Program-made: the position numbers and the translations under genes | In this document: positions 4,821-6,106 of the stretch, piece by piece | How the letters are laid out: the number at the start of each line of letters is the position of its first letter | How positions within the stretch are numbered: position 1 is the stretch's first letter | Origin: J054 sp964613615 | Lineage (GTDB): Bacteria; Pseudomonadota; Gammaproteobacteria; Steroidobacterales; GCA-2729495 | Length of the DNA: 6,106 bases | Assembly: GCA_964613615.1 (NCBI GenBank) | Contig: CAZTIB010000166.1 | Span: 1-6,106, forward strand | Reading direction: 5' to 3' | The notes under the pieces: generated by a model | Told to the model about the DNA's origin: nothing | Databases searched by the model: none | Seen by the model: only the letters and a program-made list of their open reading frames with translations

Positions 4821-6106
4821 TTGACGGCCGTCATTAGCACGCGCTGCGGTTCGGACACTCCGTAACCCTGGGCGTAGTCGATACCCATGCCTTTCAGCAT
4901 GGTGATGATCTCCTCGTTCTCGGCAAACTCGGCAATGGTCTGCTTGCCGGTCAGGTGACCGATCTCGTTGATGGATCGCACCATTTCCCGGTCGATGGGA
5001 TCGTGCAGAATCTCTTTCACAAAGCTACCGTCAATTTTCAGGTAGTCCACCGGGAAGTGCTTCAGGTAGCCGAATGACGACAGCCCGGTGCCAAAGTCGT
5101 CCAGTGCAAAATTGCAGCCGAGCTCTTTCAGCGCATTGATGAACCGGCTGGCCTGGGCATAGCTGGCGATCGCTGCCGTTTCCGTAATCTCGAAACAGAT
5201 CTTGGTGGCGTCCAGCCCGCTGGTCTGGAACTGATCCACCACAAAGGGCAGAAACCCGTCGTCCGTCAGGCTTTGCCCCGACAGGTTGATTGAACAAAGG
5301 CTGAGGCGCTCGCGCTCGTCCGCCTCCGAAACCAGCCAGCGGAAGGCCTGATTCACAACCCAGCGGTCGATGTTGGGGGTAATGCCGTAACGCTCGGCAG
5401 CCGCAATGAACAATTCCGGCGACACCAGCTTGCCGTTCTCATCACGCATTCTGAGCAACAGCTCGTAGTGAGATCCCTCGTCCTGCCCCTGCAGCGGCAG
5501 GATAGTCTGGCGGAACAGCTCGAAGCGGTTTTCTTCCAGCGCGTTACTGATGCGGGCCGCCCACTGCATTTCACGGCGTCGGCGCATCAGATCGATATCA
5601 TTCTCCTGGTAGCTGTAGATACGGTTGCGACCGGCTTCCTTGGCTGCCTGGCATGCGCTGTCTGCCGCCGACAGCAGGGCCGCCACGTCTTCCGTCTCCG
5701 GCGACACGGGCACTACGCCAATGCTGGCACCCAACTGGAAACTGCGATCGTCCCAGCTGAAACGGTGTTCGCCAATGGCCTCGCGCAGCTTGTCGGCCAT
5801 TCGGACGGCCTCATCGAGACTGCAGCTTTCGAGCAGCAGGCCAAACTCGTCGCCACCCAGCCGGGCCAGCGTGTCGCGCCAGCGGATCTTGCCTTTCAGC
5901 AGGGCGCCGAGCTGGCTCAGCAGCGCATCTCCGGCATTGTGCCCGCAAGAGTCGTTGACGATCTTGAACTGATCGAGGTCGATGTAGCACAGCGCGTAGG
6001 AGGTCTCTCGCGCCTTGGCGCTTTTCAGGGAGCGCTCCAGCCGGCTCTCGAACTCGCGCCGGTTCACCAGCCCGGTCAGGATGTCGTGGCTGGCGTGATA
6101 GCTGAG
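4814..6106 (-). CDS. GGDEF-EAL cyclic-di-GMP turnover protein, N-terminus outside window
   Basis: This protein combines a diguanylate cyclase domain with a cyclic-di-GMP phosphodiesterase domain and acts in the cytoplasm on the motility/biofilm second messenger. The frame is open to the window edge, giving 430 visible residues. The first GTG in frame, at 6067, falls inside the GGDEF domain and is not the real start. Counting from the first visible residue, the GGDEF domain covers about 5-167. It has DILTGLVNRREF (8-19), metal Asp D43/D45 in IDLDQFK, the I-site RWRD (75-78), and an intact GGDEF at 84-88 (bases 5843-5857). The EAL domain covers about 184-425. It has ELL in place of EAL (E215), N274, E306, DDFGTG with D336/D337, K357, E393 and Q413, so the catalytic set appears complete. 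A PAS or other sensor domain probably precedes it, but none is visible. It converges on the cytochrome c gene and its promoter is outside the window. Confidence 0.95.
   Translation of the reverse strand, partial: LSYHASHDILTGLVNRREFESRLERSLKSAKARETSYALCYIDLDQFKIVNDSCGHNAGDALLSQLGALLKGKIRWRDTLARLGGDEFGLLLESCSLDEAVRMADKLREAIGEHRFSWDDRSFQLGASIGVVPVSPETEDVAALLSAADSACQAAKEAGRNRIYSYQENDIDLMRRRREMQWAARISNALEENRFELFRQTILPLQGQDEGSHYELLLRMRDENGKLVSPELFIAAAERYGITPNIDRWVVNQAFRWLVSEADERERLSLCSINLSGQSLTDDGFLPFVVDQFQTSGLDATKICFEITETAAIASYAQASRFINALKELGCNFALDDFGTGLSSFGYLKHFPVDYLKIDGSFVKEILHDPIDREMVRSINEIGHLTGKQTIAEFAENEEIITMLKGMGIDYAQGYGVSEPQRVLMTAVNA

Overview
The window looks like a stretch of ordinary chromosome from a GC-rich gammaproteobacterium. 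The coding sequence is dense and GC-rich in third codon positions. It carries RNase T, an enzyme largely confined to Gammaproteobacteria, and a cytochrome b561/YceI pair of the E. coli yceJ-yceI type. I see no insertion sequence, phage gene, tRNA, rRNA, CRISPR array or sign of recent transfer. The species cannot be named from this sequence.

Layout, left to right. (1) Positions 1-740 hold the C-terminal part of a divergent M17 leucyl aminopeptidase-type metallopeptidase; its 5' end lies outside the window. Its stop overlaps the start of RNase T (737-1369) in an ATGA arrangement, so the two are very probably cotranscribed. (2) A 146-bp gap with a good sigma70-like promoter precedes a small polytopic membrane protein (1516-2100) resembling the membrane domain of urate hydroxylase PuuD but lacking a cytochrome c domain. 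A strong hairpin follows it (2153-2182). (3) nadC (2218-3075, NAD biosynthesis) is followed after 14 bp by a diheme-type cytochrome b561 (3090-3653), which overlaps by ATGA with a secreted YceI-family protein (3650-4213). (4) A class II cytochrome c (cytochrome c'/c556 type, 4324-4782) has its own apparent promoter and a good ribosome binding site. (5) On the minus strand, converging on the cytochrome c gene with only 31 bp between the stops, lies a GGDEF-EAL cyclic-di-GMP protein (4814 to beyond 6106), whose N-terminal sensor part is cut off by the window edge.

Functionally, 3090-4782 reads as a small envelope redox/stress module: a membrane quinol-linked b-type cytochrome, a periplasmic YceI lipocalin-like isoprenoid/quinone-binding protein, and a periplasmic c-type cytochrome. 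The upstream membrane protein may also be a redox or heme-linked component, but that is inference. The remaining genes are housekeeping (peptide turnover, RNA 3'-end maturation, NAD synthesis) or signalling (c-di-GMP). No clearly new biological system is visible. The points most worth checking are the stand-alone PuuD-like protein, the interlocking hairpins at the convergent gene ends, and the redox gene grouping.
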